Source: JBKECP01 sp047974765 | GTDB lineage: Bacteria > Pseudomonadota > Gammaproteobacteria > Pseudomonadales > Halieaceae | Assembly: GCA_047974765.1 (NCBI GenBank) | Contig: JBKECP010000036.1 | Location: forward strand, 42,225-106,224 | Direction of reading: 5' to 3' | DNA: 64,000 nucleotides | Part shown: positions 60,743 to 64,000 of the stretch, piece by piece | Layout: the number at the start of each line of letters is the position of its first letter | How positions within the stretch are numbered: the first letter of the stretch is position 1 | Position numbers and translations under genes: made by a program | Notes under the pieces: generated by a model | Databases searched by the model: none | What the model was told of the DNA's origin: nothing | What the model saw: the letters and a program-made list of their open reading frames with translations, nothing else

Positions 60743-61738
60743 CTATTTCCAACGCTTGTGATAAGCGCCCAGCGAAGTCTGGCTACCCTCGGAAAGTTGC
60801 GCCAATACATTATTCCAGCTTGGCTGGACAATAAAATCACCGCCGCTCGTACAGGCATCAATGGCTTTACGCCAGACTTTAGTGACTTCTGCCACATAGG
60901 CCGGACTGCGCTGGCGGCCCTCAATCTTGATTGAAGCAACACCACACTTGTGCAGTTCAGGCAGCAATTCCAGGGTATTGAGGCTGGTTGGTTCTTCCAT
61001 TACATGGTAAGTGTCTTCACCAACAACAAAACGTCCTTTACACAGGGTCGGATAACCTGCCGATTCACTTTCACCAAAAGAATCAATCAAAGCCTTATTC
61101 AACCTCGCTTCCAGATTGCCCTCATCATCATCCTGCCAGGAAACAAATTTGGCGGGTGAACAGACACCGGCATTGTTGGGTGACTCGCCCGTCATATAAG
61201 ACGAGAGATAGCAGCGCCCCTCGGCCATAATACAGAGACTGCCAAAACCAAAAACTTCCAGAGGTACCGGACTACTGCCCGCCAGTTGCTTAACCTGATG
61301 GATGGACAACACACGCGGCAATACCACACGATCAATGGCGAACTGCTGATGATAGAACTCAATAGCTCCCAGATTAGTGGCTGAAGCCTGTACCGAAAGA
61401 TGAATTTCAACATCCGGATAGGTACTGGCCACATAATCAAGCACCGCAATATCTGCCGCAATCACCACGTCAATACCCATGCGTACAGCCTCATCAACTG
61501 CCCGTTGCCACTTGTGCCAGCCATCGGTACTGGCAAAGGTGTTGATGGCCAGGTGAACTTTTCGGGAGCGCCGGTGAGCGTACTCAATACCTTCATTGAG
61601 CTTGTCGGGAGTAAAATTGAGACCGCAGAAGTGGCGCGCATTGGTATCGTCCTTGAAGCCAAGATAAACTGCATCAGCACCGGCATCAATGGCCACTTTC
61701 AACGATGCCAGATTACCAGCTGGACAAAGTAATTCCAT
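60743..61738 (-). CDS. ubiU: oxygen-independent ubiquinone hydroxylation protein UbiU (U32 family)
   Basis: UbiU forms a heterodimer with UbiV, each with a 4Fe-4S cluster. The 331 residues begin MELLCPAGNLASLKVAIDAG, the standard start; further family marks are VYLGFKDDTNARHFCGLNFT (about 25-44), VSVQASATN-type LSVQASATNLGAIEFYHQQF and VFGFGSLCIMAEGRCYLSSY (Cys near 169 and 176). SPNNAGVCSPAKF and TLCKGRF complete the Cys set. The upstream frame to 61786 is not typical. It is divergent from ubiT with a NarL-type site between. Confidence 0.95.
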   Translation of the reverse strand: MELLCPAGNLASLKVAIDAGADAVYLGFKDDTNARHFCGLNFTPDKLNEGIEYAHRRSRKVHLAINTFASTDGWHKWQRAVDEAVRMGIDVVIAADIAVLDYVASTYPDVEIHLSVQASATNLGAIEFYHQQFAIDRVVLPRVLSIHQVKQLAGSSPVPLEVFGFGSLCIMAEGRCYLSSYMTGESPNNAGVCSPAKFVSWQDDDEGNLEARLNKALIDSFGESESAGYPTLCKGRFVVGEDTYHVMEEPTSLNTLELLPELHKCGVASIKIEGRQRSPAYVAEVTKVWRKAIDACTSGGDFIVQPSWNNVLAQLSEGSQTSLGAYHKRWK

Positions 61739-61827
61739 TGCCTCTTCCTCATAAAAACCACCTAAAAAACTGCGGCATGCTGGCACAGCCAGTGCCAGCT
61801 AAACACTGTCAAAAGGGGTTAGGTGAC

Positions 61828-61843
61828 TACCTACAAATAGGTA
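61828..61843. promoter_or_regulatory. NarL-type 7-2-7 site between ubiU and ubiT
   Basis: TACCTAC-AA-ATAGGTA. The right half is a perfect TACYYMT heptamer on the other strand; the left half fits at six of seven. Another perfect heptamer (ATAGGTA) follows at 61859-61865. It is 90 bases from the ubiU start and 88 from the ubiT start. Confidence 0.6.
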
Positions 61844-61930
61844 GTCATTCAGCGCAATATAGGTAGTAACTGGCCCTACTGCTCTGCGCTGGCGAAGATA
61901 TAGCCATCACTCATACAACAAGGTAAAGCC

Positions 61931-62416
61931 ATGCCTTTCAAGCCAGTTGAACAGCTTCCCCGACTGACTGCCACAGCCATTTCCACCATGCCACCCCTGA
62001 TACAAGCCCATTTTATACAAACCATTGTCAGTCGGGCACTGCACGGCCCCCTCGCCGAAGGCCACCTCGATTTCCTGCAGGGTAAATGGTTGTTAATCAA
62101 GGTTAGCGATGCGGGTCTGGCAGCCTATTTCAGTGTGCGTGACAACAAACTGCTTTGTCGCACTCATCAGCAGGCAGATGTACGCCTGGAAGGGGATGCC
62201 CTGACAATGGCACAGATGGCCTGCAAAATGGTTGACCCGGATACTCTGTTTTTCCGCCGAAAACTATCTATCCGTGGAGATACTGAACTCGGTTTGGCAG
62301 TCAAGAATCTGATTGATGATATCGAAATTGAAAGTCTGCCAATCTGGGCCAGGTTACCCTTGCAGGAATATACCCGCTTTAGTCAGCCAAATGAGCAGAG
62401 TCAATTTGCACCGTAA
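61931..62416 (+). CDS. ubiT: ubiquinone biosynthesis accessory factor UbiT (SCP2 domain)
   Basis: UbiT has an SCP2 lipid-binding fold and is thought to bring quinone intermediates to UbiU/UbiV. The 161 residues show LHGPLAEGHLDFLQGKWLLI (about 37-56), LLCRTHQQADVRLEGDALTM, MVDPDTLFFRRKLSIRGDTE (about 101-120) and LGLAVKNLIDDIEIESLP, as in E. coli UbiT. It is divergent from ubiU-ubiV, and all three are needed for anaerobic ubiquinone. No other Ubi anaerobic gene is in the window. Confidence 0.93.
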   Translation: MPFKPVEQLPRLTATAISTMPPLIQAHFIQTIVSRALHGPLAEGHLDFLQGKWLLIKVSDAGLAAYFSVRDNKLLCRTHQQADVRLEGDALTMAQMACKMVDPDTLFFRRKLSIRGDTELGLAVKNLIDDIEIESLPIWARLPLQEYTRFSQPNEQSQFAP

Positions 62417-62468
62417 AGACTGCGCCTGGCGCACCTGCCAGTTGGAGCAACAGGCGCAGAAGCGGTGC

Positions 62469-63095
62469 TTACCGGCTCTCTGTCAGAACAGTGTAGCTCG
62501 TTATCAAATTACGATAGTCAGGAATATGTTTGGAGAACAGAGCGCCGAGACCTTCAATATCATTGCGCCAGTCACGGTGCAGTTCACAGGCAAGACCAAA
62601 CCAGGTCATCAGTTGTGCGCCAGCCTGTGACATACGGTCCCATGCCGAGTGACGTGTCAGCTCATTAAAGGTACCAGAAGCATCAGTGACCACAAAAACC
62701 TCATAGCCTTCTTCCAGTGCGGACAAAGCAGGGAAGGCCACACAAACTTCCGTCACTACACCAGCAATAATCAATTGCTTTTTACCAGTGGCTTTAACCG
62801 CTGCTACAAAATCCTCATTGTCCCAGGCATTAATTTGACCGGGGCGTGCAATATAAGGTGCATCGGGAAACATTTCTTTCAGTTCCGGCACCAGCGGACC
62901 ATTCGGGCCTGTTTCAAAACTGGTCGTTAAAATAGTGGGTAATTCAAAATATTTAGCCAGATCGCCTACCGCCAGAACATTATTTTTAAATTTATCCGGA
63001 TCAATATCCCGAACCATGGATAACAGGCCTGCCTGGTGGTCAACCAAAAGCATGGCAGCATCATTTTTATCCAGTCGAACATAAGGCTTAGTCAT
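62469..63095 (-). CDS. isochorismatase-family cysteine hydrolase (YcaC-like)
   Basis: The 208 residues show the cysteine-hydrolase triad: Asp in AAMLLVDHQAGLL (about 17), Lys in ATGKKQLIIAG (about 109) and Cys in GVVTEVCVAFPA (about 117-122). TSFETGPNGPLVPEL (about 55-69) and VVTDASGTFNEL are typical of YcaC. Such proteins hydrolyse amides or ureides; the YcaC substrate is unknown. Start 63095 is preceded by AAGGAG at 6 bases, so it is preferred over the ATG at 63101, which touches the ribosome site. It is convergent with ubiT. Confidence 0.9.
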   Translation of the reverse strand: MTKPYVRLDKNDAAMLLVDHQAGLLSMVRDIDPDKFKNNVLAVGDLAKYFELPTILTTSFETGPNGPLVPELKEMFPDAPYIARPGQINAWDNEDFVAAVKATGKKQLIIAGVVTEVCVAFPALSALEEGYEVFVVTDASGTFNELTRHSAWDRMSQAGAQLMTWFGLACELHRDWRNDIEGLGALFSKHIPDYRNLITSYTVLTESR

Positions 63096-63454
63096 TACCA
63101 TCTCCTTTTGAAGTGAATGAGGTACACACAGCACCCCAAATATGATTATCCGTATGAACCGGCAATAGATCTGTTTATACAATGTATTTATTGCCAACAT
63201 AAAAAGAAGCTTATATTGGCCATTGAATTTGCAGTAGATAGTAAAAACAGGTATCACCGTTCTGTTTTTGGAACAAAAAAAGTTAATGGCTACTATCTGA
63301 TCTTTACTGCAATTCGCGTTTGATTGTCTCTATCCACAATCACACAACAATACATTATTTCTGTCTGAATAAAATTTTATCCGGATCGGCTGTGGTGGTA
63401 TTTGATGCCAATGACAAAACCCGGGGGATTTATCACTTCATTTATTATCTCTTA
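63096..63454. other. intergenic stretch without a recognisable gene
   Basis: About 360 bases, AT-rich, between the hydrolase gene and the receptor fragment. No hairpin, promoter box or coding segment could be supported. A 68-codon frame at 63117-63323 has no protein-like pattern I trust. Confidence 0.5.
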
Positions 63455-63753
63455 TTAAAAAATAACCTCTACTGATCCCCGAATAGAAAAAGGTAATTCA
63501 GGGTTAATTTGATAGACATCATCACCCTTGTAATAGGCCTCATCGGTGATGTTCAATAAAGACAAACGCCAGATGGTTTCAGTAGAAGCTATCCGTACTG
63601 GATATTTTAATCCGGCATCAAGACGATAATAAGCGTCAAGGTCATAGGTATTAGCATTATCGACGGGCCTGTCACCCTGGGAATATATTCCGGCATTTAG
63701 CGAGAGACCATTAAATACCCCCTTGTCAAAAAGATATTCTCCGCTAAAACTAA
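63455..63753 (-). pseudogene. TonB-dependent receptor, C-terminal 98 codons, cut by an IS5-family element
   Basis: The minus-strand frame reads SFSGEYLFDKGVFNGLSLNA, then YDLDAYYRLDAGLKYPVRIA and LSLLNITDEAYYKGDDVYQI, and ends in SIRGSVEVIF-stop. Alternating beta-strand pattern, the LLNITDEAYY turn and a final aromatic residue (Phe) are the C-terminus of a TonB-dependent siderophore-type receptor. The 5' side stops at 63753, exactly where the IS5-family element begins. The rest of the receptor lies beyond the window end if it still exists. Confidence 0.85.
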
Positions 63754-64000
63754 GGCATCTCTGATTAATTCATAATTTGCGCGATAATACACAAATCTAG
63801 TCATTCACCGAGTTTATCTTGCCGATGAAACAAAAATCGCTGACGGACGGCTTCGAGAAGTACCGTAAGAAAACGCGCAAAGAGCAATTTCTGGATGATA
63901 TGGAAGTGATCATTCCCTGGAAAGAGCTCTGCGAAGCCATCGAACCGTTCTACCCGAACCCAAAAGGCGCTGGTCGGCGACCCATAGGCATCGAACGCAT
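63754..64000 (+). mobile_element. IS5-family insertion sequence, left part
   Basis: The element begins at GGCATCTCTGATTAATTCAT (63754), next to CTAA (63750-63753), a YTAR target as IS5-family elements use. The transposase gene starts inside (63825). The right end is outside the window, so the full length and the second copy of CTAA cannot be seen. Confidence 0.75.
63825..64000 (+). CDS. IS5-family transposase, N-terminal part (continues outside the window)
   Basis: The frame from ATG 63825 reads MKQKSLTDGFEKYRKKTRKE, FLDDMEVIIPWKELCEAIEP, FYPNPKGAGRRPIGIER. This is the N-terminus of IS5-group DDE transposases (IPW-x4-EAIEPFYP pattern, then GRRP). The DDE residues lie further on. No stop appears up to the window end, so the copy may be intact. 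Confidence 0.85.
   Translation, partial: MKQKSLTDGFEKYRKKTRKEQFLDDMEVIIPWKELCEAIEPFYPNPKGAGRRPIGIER

Noticed and set aside
62420..62461. Inverted repeat CTGCGCCTG / CAGGCGCAG at the ubiT / hydrolase ends as a terminator
   Set aside because: The loop is over 20 bases long and there is no T tract, so I do not call it a terminator.
63117..63323. 68-codon plus-strand frame before the TonB receptor fragment
   Set aside because: No ribosome site, no motif, AT-rich random composition.
1..64000. tRNA or rRNA genes
   Set aside because: No cloverleaf-like or rRNA-like stretch was noticed; intergenic gaps are short and explained by promoters, repeats or elements.

Overview
The window reads as the chromosome of a marine-type gammaproteobacterium of the broad Pseudomonadales/Cellvibrionales kind. 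The evidence is the neighbourhood pyrE / Crc-like / rph, the gmk-rpoZ-spoT-ridA-recG order, SlmA, HexR, an AhpC-AhpF-OxyR block, and a nitrate-respiration block whose proteins resemble those of Pseudomonas and E. coli. I cannot name a genus. No rRNA, tRNA or CRISPR array was seen.

Region 1 (1-14.0 kb) is housekeeping: argB (cut by the window edge), slmA, a DUF4124 protein, pyrE, a Crc-like protein without nuclease residues, rph, yicC, gmk, rpoZ, spoT, ridA, a nucleoside-diphosphate-sugar-epimerase-like protein, recG, ubiC and ubiA.

Region 2 (14.0-32.8 kb) mixes core and accessory genes. A 14.0-17.9 kb pocket holds a secreted trypsin-like protease, a QacE-like SMR pump, a GNAT acetyltransferase, a small secreted protein and the decayed IS1111-type element A. 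Then come a flavin monooxygenase, yaaA, a TRAP 2-oxoacid-type transporter with a thioesterase, uvrD, hexR and a SPOR-domain protein. A second decayed IS1111-type element (B), a small secreted protein and oxyR/ahpC/ahpF follow. Three copies of a structured repeat lie at 14.3, 16.9 and 28.3 kb; two of them abut an IS1111 remnant at the same point.

Region 3 (32.8-62.4 kb) is a nitrate-respiration island. It carries molybdate import (modABC), three nitrate/nitrite transporters, a PP2C-kinase fusion and a hemerythrin protein. It also carries nearly the whole molybdenum cofactor pathway (moeB, moaA with a Moco riboswitch, mobA, moaB, moaC, moaD, moaE, moeA), narGHJI with a PpiC-type isomerase, narX and narL, and the oxygen-independent ubiquinone genes ubiU, ubiV and ubiT. 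Six promoter regions in this block carry a 7-2-7 inverted repeat of the NarL heptamer type (32837, 39400, 41973, 53523, 57381, 61828). This suggests that NarXL controls molybdate uptake, cofactor synthesis, reductase, transport and anaerobic quinone supply together. A pair of direct MITE-like repeats brackets the moa genes.

Region 4 (62.4-64.0 kb) has an isochorismatase-family hydrolase, the 3' end of a TonB-dependent receptor gene and the start of an IS5-family element that interrupts it.

The most notable items are the shared NarL-like operator set including ubiTUV and modABC, the structured-repeat/IS1111 pairing, the repeats flanking the moa cluster, and the transporter/PP2C-kinase/hemerythrin operon.
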